Made by a program: the position numbers and the translations under genes. From Halichondria panicea (taxonomy: Eukaryota; Porifera; Demospongiae; Suberitida; Halichondriidae), in assembly GCF_963675165.1 (NCBI RefSeq), contig NC_087377.1:3750978-3814977 (forward strand): 64,000 nt of DNA. Direction: 5' to 3'. Under the pieces are notes generated by a model. That model was not told the origin of the DNA, ran no database searches, and worked only from the letters and a program-made list of their open reading frames with translations. Position 1 is the first letter of the stretch. Every line of letters starts with the position of its first letter. Below are positions 47,763 through 59,205 of the stretch, piece by piece.

Positions 47763-50700
47763 TTACTGCGGCTTATCATTGCATTTCTTTCCACACCCTT
47801 TCATGTCAGGATTAACTGCACACTCGGTATAGAAATCGGAGGGTATAGCCACAGGGCAACTCTTGACAACGTCAACAACATACCACTGAATTTTGACAGA
47901 AGGAGCAGAGGAGACCCAACGTTGAATGACTTTGACCATCTCATGAGCAGACACATTCTCAAGACCAAGTAAAGTGGTCCTATATATACAAACAAACATT
48001 AATTTAATGCAAGCTTTTGATTTTAGAACTTTTCGGCTAATCGTTAACCCATGCCAATTTTTAAAAGGAGACAAGTTGCATGTAAGCCGTTACTAGCTGT
48101 GCTGTATGCATAATGCCTGCTTACATGCAGTGTTATCTTAGTCGATAATAGTGTTTACCTGAAGTGGGCCTCAGTCTGGGATGAACGACAACTGAAGAAA
48201 CTCCTTTCTACCGAAAATGGAGAGTGTGTGAAATTCGCGAAATTGATATCTGGCAGAGCAATAGATGCATAATCGAGTAGCACTTCTTCAATGGCTCCAA
48301 GGAAAGCGAGCGTGAATCTATTGGCCCTTGATTCCTGTATAATTGTAGCAAATGTCACGGTAGCATACATAATAATTATTACAGGTATTATATGTGACAG
48401 GCTCTGGGAAAACAGACCAATTGGCGCAAGCTATAATTTTTGTGATCTATATACCAGATGATAGAGCAAAGAATTGCCTACGCATTGATATGCTTAGTTT
48501 GCACATACCTTGTTCTATGCCTGAGTTATGCGCGTTGGAAACTCGAAGTTGTAAAACAGCAGTATTGAGAAACGCCCACTCAAAGATTGCTAAATTGGGA
48601 AAAGTAAGGTAATGGTGGCTGCTTAGACAAAGCGCTTTGATGGAAAGAGTCGGATTCAGAGCATCAGATTTTGCAGAGAGGTAGTAGAAAGACTGTAGAT
48701 AACTATTAGCCAAGAAAAAAAATTTGAGATTATACACTGTAGTCTATAAATCTGGCTATTGCTCAATACCAATATCTGCTCCAATTGGTCTGTTTTCCCA
48801 GAGCCTGTCACATATATAGCATCATCTGCTCAGAATATGTTTTGAGTGAGGGGGATCAGTGCGTGCATGCGTGCGTGGGGGCATAATTATAGCACACCAC
48901 CTGAATTAGATAGGAATTCAAAACATTGTTACGGTATGCGAGAATATGCTGTGGTATATTCTTGCTATTTTTATGTTGGCTACTGCATGTGTATACTGTA
49001 TATACCCATGCATGCATGGCCATTACATATACATTATAATGGCCTTGAGTGTGCTAAAGCAGCACATTATTAGACCTAGCCAGCCACTTCAAAGGCACTT
49101 GTATGGTGTATATATTGTACGATATCTCAAAGGCAGGACGTATATACCACAACCAACTTTCCCTTCCCATACACTATGTACTTTTTATCCTGTGTGTGAA
49201 GACATGCATTATGTGTACACCATGCACCACTAGCTAGGGGCCCCTACTCAATTTATCACCGATAATAAGTATGCCACAATTGCTATCATGCATGCAGAGT
49301 GATGCATGCAGCAACACATGCATGCATCTACTTTGAAGTCTCTCACATGCATGCAGATGGCATGCATGCACAAGTGGTTCACCATGCAAGAGTGCCACAC
49401 TCGTGCCGTATTGACTATCAGATCACTGAGTCAGTATATATAAGAAACAGATATCAGTCACAATCGCAATCAGCTTCAAATTAAAGCTTGCTCAAATTTT
49501 CTCTGGACAATTACTTATGACCATGCATGCATGCACTTACTTCCCAATCCAAGCAGCTACCCGGAGTAGGTGAAAACATCAGCTGCATCTTTGCTTCATC
49601 TGCATGTGTGGACAATTAACTCATTTGATTAAATAAACTATAGTTGAAACCATGCAGTACTTTATACGGTACAGTATACAATGAAAAACTTACCCACACA
49701 TATTGGTGCAGATGAAGACCAGCCACTTGTATACCGGTAACCGTAATAACCGCCGTATCTATAATTGTATTGGCAGTTTCGGGTTGAACTGCCAATCAAA
49801 TTGTAGCCTTCGTTACAGCTGTAGGTGGCCGTCTTCCCTACTGTCGTACCGGTAGAGGTATCCACACGTCCATTTCTTGGGACTGGCAGAGGCCCGCAAT
49901 CATCTATATTAAATTAGAGATGCAGTCAAGTACTCCTATACACTTTTATGACATATATAGCCATCTCTTCGGTTTTATCAACAAGCTGTGGAAGTTATTA
50001 TAATATGAGACAAATTAGGCTTAGATTACCACATGTTATAGGTGGCATATTGTTGAACGGAGATTGAGAATTAAAAATAGCCGCGATGAACTGGGGCACA
50101 TCACAGATAATGAGCACTCACAGACACAATTGGGTGTTGTTCCACTCCATCCTCTGTTGGTGCAAGTCCGTTCAGAACTACCAACCAAGCTAAATCCTAG
50201 GTTGCAAGAGATGCTAGCCACTCTCCCCGGAATATAAGGAGAGTCATATGTCACCAATCCATTGCCAATTGAGAAATCACGGCAGAGTCGTAATTGAGCT
50301 GTATACAATTAATGTGAAAACACAAAACGTCACGATTTAACAAATTTATTAACAAAAAACATGGATTGGTGCTACAAAACTAGTACGTATACATGTATTA
50401 TTGCAGCGTTTTTCCAGCACCAAACATTTAGCAATGCGAGCTTTGTGAGTGCTTATAATTGACATTGCAAAATAAGACCACAGTCTTATACAATCACATC
50501 TGCCTGATCACAAAAGTTACCAGCAAAAGTGTCAACATTTTTTTTCCTTTGCGAAACATTGTGGCAAAAACAGTCTACAGGCGACTTCCTCCAAGATGTA
50601 ACAATCGGAAAATAATCAAACACATGCAATTTGACTTATAACAATATATAAATGAAAGCACCGCAGGTGCTGATGCCTCGGTGGAGGTATCAAAGCGACG

Positions 50701-52350
50701 CTACTAGCTATTAGCAATAGCTTTTATACATGATGAACATAATTCAGGAAGAATCTAGAATCACAGCAAATTAAAGGGTGCATGGGTAATGATCAACCAC
50801 GATTTTTGTTAACAAAGATCGATGCCAAAATTCCAGCCCAAGTTTAAAATTAATGGCTGTTGCATCAGCAGAGCTATGCAGCTCTCTTCTTATTCTTGCA
50901 GCTACCATAGCTATAGCGTTCTAGTTCAGAGCTAACTACTTAGTAGAGTAGCAACACTCTATGGACAAGTTTTGCTATGCACTTTTCTGAAAAGGCTACA
51001 ATGGCATTCCCAGTAAGCGAAACTAGGCAAATTAAAATCCATGATTAGAAGCTTATAATTATATAGAAGCTCTTACTTGCATGCACTTCATTAATTGATC
51101 CTTAAGCAGCTGTAGCAGTCCACACACACACACACACACTACCGAATACCTCGCTTGCGCATGCGCAACGAAACTAGGCAAATTAAAATCCATGATTATA
51201 TAGAAGCTCTTACTTGCATGCACTTCATTAATTGATCCTTGAGCAGCTGTAGCAGTCTACACAGACAGACACACACTACCGAATACCTCGCTTGCGCATG
51301 CGCAACGAAACTAGGCAAATTAAAATCCATGATTATATAGAAGCTCTTACTTGCATGCACTTCATTAATTGATCCTTGAGCAGCTGTAGCAGTCTACACA
51401 GACAGACACACTACCGTACCTCGCTTGCGCATGCGCATGCACCGAGGCATATTATTATATAAGTCAGAATGAGAGTGCAGACTGTGCTCATGCCCGGGAA
51501 GCACTTGCATGCATGGTTCATACTCACAAGAATTGTACAATCCGACACACTTGCTAGTGGAAGAGTTGATACTTGTGTAGTTTGTTTCGGATACATACTC
51601 AGCAGTGATGTTGCCCGAGCCATTGACACTCTGAACATCACAACAGTACACTCCAGTTGGGCTGTTGGCGTAATAATTGTGCAGATGCAGCTCTTGGCGT
51701 GCTCTGGTCACATAAAAGTTGTTGTACTGCTGGGAACTGCTAACAACCTGCAGAATACAAGTGCAATCATGCACATGCACAATCATGCAATAGTTAATCA
51801 TGATTATACATACAATAAAAAGTTATATAACCATGCATTTAGATTATTATACTTTTGCTATAGATATACAGCTAACGTATATAGCCACTAACCTGCCCGT
51901 CGGGGTAGAACCACTCTCCATTCTCCTCGTTTTCAAGTGGATCATCAACATCACGACAGCAGTTAGGAATTTCAGTATGGCACACAAGAGGTCCTTCGTT
52001 AGTATAGGTTCTACCATAGTCGTAATACGAGTAAGACAAATATTCACGACCAACTCGGTTGATGTCTATGACGCTGTTGGCCAGTACTCTCCTGCCATAT
52101 CTCTTCAGGGTGAAGTCTATATAACGACAGTGGACACACTGATTGATTGCTAATTGGCATGGTATGTATATATAATAGCTGAAAGAATGCAGGGTTACTG
52201 AATGCAGCTATAGAATGTGCAGCATAGTATAGTCATAAAATTATCTCCACTGTATAACTATATACTATACGATACATGCCATTTACCTAAACCATTCACA
52301 GATAGAATGCAGCTCCCAATGAGCACCAACAGAATCAGTGCTGTCTTCAT
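47763..52350 (-). CDS. Secreted Ig-like/sushi-domain protein, right copy
   Basis: Same eight-exon structure as the left copy: 52287-52350, 51893-52116, 51528-51747, 50122-50298, 49694-49903, 49541-49599, 48159-48334, 47763-47979; 449 codons including stop. Signal peptide, Ig-like domain, two sushi domains and an unassigned C-terminal domain as in the paralogue. Exon 7 is one codon shorter (FANFTHS for FANNMTHS), with a Pro-Asp versus Pro-His change beside it. The last exon keeps the frame and ends GCGKKCNDKPQ, probably the ancestral end because it has the paired cysteines. Intron 7-to-6 carries a young 418-bp element. Function unknown; extracellular recognition is inferred from the domains. 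Confidence 0.86.
48394..48811. mobile_element. Young 418-bp MITE with GTGACAGGCTCTGGG ends
   Basis: Perfect terminal inverted repeats of 31 bp (GTGACAGGCTCTGGGAAAAC...), flanked by a 4-bp direct repeat ATAT (48390-48393 and 48812-48815). The left duplication copy has the clean empty site near 33567. No transposase frame inside. It inserted after the segmental duplication, upstream of exon 7 of the right Ig-sushi gene. Confidence 0.93.
51018..51441. repeat. Three tandem units of about 138 bp in intron 3 (right copy)
   Basis: Duplicate of 35759-36184, same number of units and same short CA-rich spacers. Confidence 0.9.
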
Positions 52351-52504
52351 GTCTTGCTGAAATCGCTGAGTCTTGCTGAAATCACTGACTCAAAATTTAA
52401 TATAGACTGGTAGTGTTAACCTGTGCTTTTATACCATGCATTGCTTATTGTACCATCATGATGATATCAGATGACATATAGATCAGGAGTGTATAGCAGT
52501 TGTA

Positions 52505-52757
52505 GTAGTGCAAACCAGGTTCCGGTATGAGTATGTCATACCACGGCACTATCAGACCTCATCTTAAGTGGGTGCGTAGGTGCAGTGGTTAAAATGATAT
52601 CAGCACACACAAATGTGGTTTGTACCTCCGTTGTAGTGTAAACCAGGTCCCGTATGAGTATGTCATACCACGTCACTATCAGACCTCATCTTAAGTGGTA
52701 CGTAGGTGTATAGTGGTTAAAATGATATCAGCATACACGCACACGTGTGGTTTGTTA
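52505..52757. repeat. Two tandem units of about 124 bp upstream of the right Ig-sushi gene
   Basis: Duplicate of 37250-37500. Each unit contains CCAGGT, GTATGAGTATGTCATAC and CAGACCTCATCTTAAGTGG. Position just 5' of the gene in both copies makes a regulatory role possible but unproven. Confidence 0.85.
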
Positions 52758-53125
52758 GCCATGAATAAAATTAAATATGATACAATGCCATAATTATATA
52801 GACTGCAGTATAGAGTCCAAACAACTTCCCTTCCCATACACTATGAACTTATATCCTATGAGACCTCCACAGACCCATTCATCATCCTGTCAAAAGTGGT
52901 TTCCTTCTACTTATCTATAGCTATCTAGCTGACTCAACTTGAGTGACAATGTAGTGTGCGAGAATGCTGCACTGCGCCTGTTGTACCTCCTCTGAGCTGT
53001 ACATATATATATTCATTATAGCCTCCTTCGCAGGCTCTCCTTTTTCTGTTCTTTGTCACAATAGTTCAATAAGATAAAATACGGGACGAATTGGAGGAAC
53101 AACGAAAGAAAGAAAGAAGAGACAA

Positions 53126-54280
53126 AAAAAAAAGGAGAGCCTGCCTTGCTAAGTCGCGTGACGGTAGATAAGTGGTAGACAAGTGAAAATAAACATGGGC
53201 AGTCACTTGCTGGGCAAAAAGCTACGCATTGCAGACTCTCTCATAAAAGCTGTAGCATATCATAGATATAGTATGCTAGAATCAAGTGTGGAGAAATTTT
53301 AGACGAGGGCTTACGTTTATTACGGCCGGATCATGTGCTAATACCACATTTCGCCTATAATATTATTTTGTCTGAGTGAGCGAGTGATTAAGTTTATTGA
53401 CGAGCACTTCCTTTCTACACAAACATCTTTAGGACATTCTGCATCCAGTTTCTAAACAAAAACTGCAGATTTGCGATTGCTTTCACGAGGCAGATGACCT
53501 AGCTCTCAGCCGGGCTTGACTTTTCTCACACAGCAACACTCCATGGACAGTTTTACTATGCACTGTTTTGAAAGGCTACAATTCCACCCCGAATAAACAA
53601 ACCTAGCTATACAATAGACTCTCGTTAATCTGGTCACCCTTAATCTTGCAGCTTGGACGGAATAGCGAGGTGGCTGTATTTCACAAAATAACTGCAGCTA
53701 AATAGCGATCTCAACTAATGCAGTTCTGTCTCAGAGATAATGAATCATTAATGCTCTCTATTTCCAATTTTATCTGCCAAATCACACCCAAAACGTCATT
53801 ATCTGGCTGTAATAAACGTACATTAAAAATCTAGTTTGGGGCAGCCATAATTGACCGGTATACGGTATAACGAGTGGCAGCATTTCAGAGCGAGTTTTGT
53901 CAGTAAAGATCAAGCTAGCAATATCCGTGCCAAACGAAACGACCGGTAATAATTCATGGTTTCATTTACGATGAAAAGTTTGTGGGGGGAAGGTTTGGGC
54001 GCGCGTAAGCGTTTGATGTTGTTCTAATGTGATGATGCCATGTAGTACAAATTGGATGATGTCTCATGTAGCTAATGTGATGATATCATTATTCTACAAC
54101 ATTTTTGGGAGGAAGCTGAGCATTTTAGGGGGGGGGAGGTTTACCCCTGCCCCCCACTAGATGCATGAAACTCTGAGGTAACATCGATGTGACCGTACTT
54201 CAGAGAGCCGAATTAGTACCTCGATAATGAAGCATTATTTTGAAAATTCACAAATTGCAATCCAAGAAAACGTGACTAGA
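53126..54280. other. Stretch without a recognised gene
   Basis: I see no coding region. 53612-53800 (AGACTCTCGTTAATCTGG...) may be a remnant of a DNA transposon. About 53990-54170 resembles 32580-32680, including a run of G followed by TTTACCCCTG. Confidence 0.45.
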
Positions 54281-55440
54281 AGCCCATAGAAACGCTTGCT
54301 TACACTTCCATTTATCATTGAGCAGCTGTATAGCAGCTAGTACACACACGCAGACAGCTAGACAGACAGACACACCAACACACCAACACACTACCGTATA
54401 CCCCGCTGCGCATACACACCGAGGCATAATAACGTATTAGTAAGACCATGCATGCATCACTGTGTATATAGTAGGTTTCTTAGCTGTATAAGTCAGTCAG
54501 CCGAGGGAGTGTACTGGCTGAGGCATGCATTGCATTCACTAATACACTGAGGAGCATTCAGCCAGGTTAATTAGTGATGTGCAGAAGCCACTAATCAACT
54601 AAAGAGGCTTATACTATACACTTGGTCTACAGCTTATAAAACGATATTCATAACCGTATCCCTGGTTTAGTTGGATCAGAGGAGAGGGATTGGAAACGCA
54701 TGCGTGGACTCAGTACAATTCTTGCCCATCCGTTTTTCGCCTACACCCACGCAATGCTGTAGTGGCAACAGAAGAAAGGCGTCTTTTAGAAGGATAGAGA
54801 AGTGCCTTGGCCTCAGGGCTATTGCACAGGGCTATGCCAGCGAGTACTATGCTCTTATGTATCTAGTATATATATAATAATAGTCGTAACCTTAATCTAG
54901 AAGTGTCTGAGTTTCACGAGTTTTTTTTAGCTTTCCTTGAATGGCTAAGGATTGTAGGATTTTTTTAATCAATTATATATACAATTAATGATATAATAAT
55001 TATGCACAGTTAATAGCATAACTTTTTTATCACTTATAATTTAATTCACGACCAACTCGGCTGATGTATGATGCTAGTAATCTCCTGCCTTATCTCCTCA
55101 GGGTGAAGTCTATAACGACAGTGGACACAATACATTACAATTGTGGTGCGGTCAGCAGGTTAATAGCTGAAGGAATGGTTATACTGATTGCAGCTAGCAT
55201 GTGACAGAGGCATGCATATCTCCACTGTAAACTAGATACATAATATGCCCTTACCTAAACCATTCACATGCAGAATAGAATGCAGCTCCCAATGAGCATG
55301 CACCAAAATAATCAGTGCTGTTTTCATGTCTTGCTGAAATCACTGACTCAAAATTTAATATAGACTGGCAGTGTCAACCTGTGCTTTTATACCCATTGCC
55401 ATAATAATTATTTATTATTTGCACCATCATTATCATGACA
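54281..55440 (-). pseudogene. Decayed 5' half of a third Ig-sushi gene
   Basis: 55264-55328 is a degenerate signal-peptide exon (shared ACCATTCACA...GAATGCAGCTCCCAATGAGCA), and 55034-55130 is a remnant of exon 2 (shared CACGACCAACTCGG and CTCAGGGTGAAGTCTATA). Its promoter-side sequence (AATCACTGACTCAAAATTTAATATAGACTGG) also matches. The signal exon has an extra insertion that breaks it. 54290-54520 resembles the repeat upstream of exon 3 (CCGTATACCCCGCTGCGC). Confidence 0.75.
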
Positions 55441-57470
55441 TCTATCTATAGGAGGATGCATGACCATATCCTGTTGACATATATATATACGCAGTTGGCA
55501 GTTGTCGTTTTCGCCCACACAAGATTCCCATAATCTGCGTAACATTGTACTTTATACTAGCAGGTAGTCTTATTCATTTATAGCAGAAGCCTGCACAGTT
55601 GATGTGTATTACAATCTGCCTGCATTATTACACATTGTATTATCAAAATGACAATAATTATTTCTGCATGTGAATTATACCATTCATGGACTATATCACA
55701 CATTGCATGCAGAGACAACTATTATACATTTTGTATGAGATCTGTTGCATCTATTGCATCTGCTTGCGATCTTAATAATTTCCATTTCTCCAATCTGTGC
55801 CAAGATTAAAACGAGAGCTATAGACAACAACATTAATTTTTGAGGGTATATATAGTCGTCGGGACGCAGATCCATGCAGATAAACACACCTCCATCTAGG
55901 GGTTGGTAGATTATGATATTTTATACCTATTATGCTATTCTTTTATGCTCAAGTAAACAGCCTAATATTCTTTTCAAATTGCCTATTATTCCCGCATTAT
56001 TCCTCCAAAGCACAACATAGGCCCCATGTCGTCACACAAGTAACATCAAACTATATTGCCACGTGACTCTTAATATCTATATTAACACTATAATAGAATT
56101 GCAAGGAGATAATTAACCACCAGTAATTCCAAATGTTTATACTGTGACTCGTACTGACCTGTATTTCTGTGAAATCTGCCTATTATTCTCATAATTGTTT
56201 TAAATGTGCCTATAATTATTATGCCAGCATAATTCTCACCCAAAAAATGTACCTATATAATTATTATGCTCAAAATTATGCTATATATGGTTGCGGTTAC
56301 AACAGCCAGTATCTGTGACGTAAGATTGGAGGAATGTTTTTGTGTACAGTCTATTGGAGTTGCGTACTCTTCCTAATGAACTCTTGCTAGTAGACACAGT
56401 GCAGGAATATGTAGCTATGCATTAGCCTCGATTCCAGGCCAGTTTTCGCTTTTATAATCTATCTGATTTCTGGCTTTCTGGTCCTACATGTTAGGCCTGA
56501 GCTAATTATACTTGATTTTTGAATAATAGGCAGCATCTTGGAAACGTTAAATAATAGGCAAAAATGCCAAAATTAACCACAAAACACTATTGCGCATGCA
56601 CAGAATGGCTCTAAATACAAATAATTATAACAGCAAGATCATCTAAAAATTGGAGTCTTCAAAGCTCCTCAAGCATCAAATCTCACAAGAAAGAGAAAGG
56701 TTGCAATCCACTGTAGAAAAGAAAGAGATCTATAGAGGACACATTTATACTGTTCATGCTATTACATTGTTAATTGCTCCAATTTTTCTAAGTGTTGACC
56801 GAAAAACTTGAATAATAGGCGAGAGTTTCTTGAATAATATAGGGAAGGAAAGTGAGAATAAAAGATTTGAATAATAGGAAAAATTGATTGAATAATTAGC
56901 TCAGGCCTACTACATGTGCATATAATAATAGGGAGTCATTTACTCCTGGGAGAGTCCCCCACACCTTAGGCAGGAATGAATGGGGGGTCACTCTCACCGG
57001 GGAGTTATTCATTCCTCTGACACTGTCTCGATTCTAAAAGTTCCACTACAAAAATGTATAAGTACCTGGAACTGAATTTGCTTCTCACCATACAGTTTAT
57101 CATAATAATTATACATGTATGCATGCAGTTGAGAGGACAGATAACCTCTTTAGACACTGGCTACATGCATGCATGGCACGGATTAAATCACTATATACAA
57201 TAAAAACAAAAACATTAGCTCCTTTTTCATAAGCATGCATTTCAGCTTATACTGAGCAATGTTGACTTAGCTATAGGCAGAATGTCGATCACTGCATGCA
57301 TGTTTCAGTTATACCATTTCCTTAACGATGCATAATAACAACTACTACTCTAAAGTCTCAAAATAAGCAATTGACAAATGTGCAGTCATGTACATAATGG
57401 TACAATTAAAAAAACGCTATTATGATGTACCTTCAGTTACAATATAGTATTCCATACAGAACAAATTTCA
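55441..57470. repeat. Repeat-rich stretch with AATAATAGGC motifs in both orientations
   Basis: GCCTATTATTC-type motifs at about 55920-56290 and their complement GAATAATAGGC at about 56513-56890 suggest a large, degraded inverted-repeat element. A TAGCCTCGATTCCAGGCC end is at about 56423. 56935-57015 has TCACTC/GGGAGT inverted arms around CACACC. A short GTTGCATCT tandem is at 55742. No gene seen. Confidence 0.5.
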
Positions 57471-57505
57471 GCCATTTATTCCAGTTGTGTATAATTATGC
57501 TGTTC

Positions 57506-58207
57506 TTAATTGCAGATCTTGTCTCGCCGTTCGCTTACTCTCAACTTGATGAACTTATTATCTTTCCCTCTCACATACAGAGGTCTACAGGGTACGTAGT
57601 TTTTTTTACAAGCAAGCAGCACCTCACAGTCTTTCCTAGCACAATTAGATGCGAAAGGACTTTTAAGGTGTTTATCACGAATGTTTTCATCATTCAGGTC
57701 TATAATCTCACAACATTTTGGGACATCTCTAACATCAACTTCAACTATCTTGTGAGCTTTGGGTGAATACTTCTTCCTAACTAGGTCCAAAGATGTCGAG
57801 AGAGAGATATATTGCGAGCCTTTTATTTTTTTGCTGCCACATCCAACATGAGAGGATATGCTATGTCCGGCATTAGGATTTTTAGCGAGCAAGCCTTTCT
57901 TACAGTTTTCATCAGTACGTGTAGCCCTGTACAGTTTGCCAGTTTCGCTCAAAACAGGGCAATCAGGATTTCGGCCTTTTGCTTTGCCTTGTGAAAAAAC
58001 TTCAACCAAATTTTTCCTTGCTGGTATTTTTAGATTGTTCTGTACATTAAGCGATGCAACATCGAGCAGTGATTTGACAATTCTTTCTCTGAATATGTGA
58101 GCCAGAGTTTCTTTGAATTCACTTTCAAAACGACCGGCATTGACATTTTGATATGTGGCAAAGACTAATATGATGGACACACAAACCGCAATAGCTTTCA
58201 TTTTCAT
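57506..58207 (-). CDS. Secreted single-exon protein, possibly ADP-ribosyltransferase-like
   Basis: 233 codons with no intron. Residues 1-24 are a clear signal peptide (MKMKAIAVCVSIILVFATYQ). The centre has LYRATR (about 90-96), then SHVGCGSKK, SQYISLSTS (about 130-138) and VEVDV. An Arg followed by an S-T-S strand and a later Glu is the order seen in R-S-E type ADP-ribosyltransferase folds. That assignment is tentative and based on motif order only. Ten or so cysteines, including CC, suggest an extracellular disulphide-rich product. A minus-strand AATAAA is at 57475-57480, just after the stop. The intronless structure is unlike its neighbours and could reflect retroposition or horizontal transfer. 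If the family call holds it could be a secreted defence effector; this is inference. Confidence 0.65.
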   Translation of the reverse strand: MKMKAIAVCVSIILVFATYQNVNAGRFESEFKETLAHIFRERIVKSLLDVASLNVQNNLKIPARKNLVEVFSQGKAKGRNPDCPVLSETGKLYRATRTDENCKKGLLAKNPNAGHSISSHVGCGSKKIKGSQYISLSTSLDLVRKKYSPKAHKIVEVDVRDVPKCCEIIDLNDENIRDKHLKSPFASNCARKDCEVLLACKKNYVPCRPLYVRGKDNKFIKLRVSERRDKICN

Positions 58208-59205
58208 GATTCAACAAGGGCCAGTCAATCTGTTGAAAGTGCATAGGTACATTTTTGGGTATAATTATAGCATTATAATATATACAGACCATATGGTCTC
58301 TATACACATGCAGTACTCTGTTGACTTGCTATATATACCTCTGTTGATTTGAGCCATGCAGATTAGATTTAGTAACCACAGTAGTTACACATACAACGCC
58401 CATTTACTGTGTGCAATGACAAGCAACTTGCAAAACACAGTACATAATTATACATGCGAAATCCATTTATTAGAGTATAATAGTTATAGATATACTATAT
58501 GACCCCCCCTTCCTATATAGGCATTCAGGCTCTACTATGATAAACTGTATATTTTTGTTTTTCTGTACCCGTCCGGCTATATAGGTGGTTTATTTTCTTA
58601 TAACAGAACAGCACTGGAGAGTGAGAACACATGCATGCAACCCTATAGTTATATAGATGGAGAAAGGTGTTTTTGCCCTTCTGTTATGACTTTGATATGA
58701 GATCTACTTGAAAAAACACAGTATAGATATACCTTTTAAATTACCTTTTTGTGAATCAAGTGTCTCGTTAAAACTTGCTTATAGACTTTAATATAATTAT
58801 AGATCTTGTAGATCTTCTCTGAATTCCGTTTCAAAAGATTTACAGTGCAATAGCAATAAAATTAGCATTTATATAAGAGCATGAGGAATTTAGGATCTGT
58901 GACATCATAATTACTGACTACCTGTTTTACTTCCGTAGTAAAAATGTGCTGAGCTGGCATATGCTGTTTACAATGTAAATCAATGCGTTTTTGCAGTCTC
59001 TGTATTCTGCAATACAAGCGCTGTTATAGAAAGGAATAAGAGCTACACAATGGTTTTTGTCCCAGAGAGTGTTTGTCAACTGTCTGTCAGTGAGCTAGCT
59101 AGCCTTGAAGATACCTTAGTATAATTATACGGCAACGCGCATGCGCAAAACATTGGAAACAGAATTCCTGGCTGTTAACCATATTAAAATAGACAATAAA
59201 AACAT
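58208..59205. other. Intergenic stretch without a recognised feature
   Basis: About 1 kb of AT-rich DNA between the 5' end of the secreted single-exon gene and the 3' end of the MFS gene. No open frame or repeat of note. Confidence 0.6.

Larger units (their letters stand above)
38922..53125. repeat. Large tandem segmental duplication, right copy
   Basis: Second copy of 28217-38866. It is longer because of a 4.07-kb insertion (40846-44918), a 418-bp element (48394-48811) and a 93-bp element near 39519, and shorter by the block corresponding to 37691-38666. Ig-sushi exons are nearly identical between copies. Confidence 0.9.

Noticed and set aside
48394-48737. Open frames of 72 and 96 residues
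   Set aside because: They begin or run in the terminal inverted repeat of the 418-bp element and show no transposase motif.
51469-51891. 140-residue plus-strand frame (and its copy at 36212-36634)
   Set aside because: Antisense shadow of the Ig-like exon 3 and intron of the minus-strand gene.
54671-54877. 68-residue plus-strand frame
   Set aside because: Lies in decayed duplicate sequence with no domain, and is within the length expected by chance.
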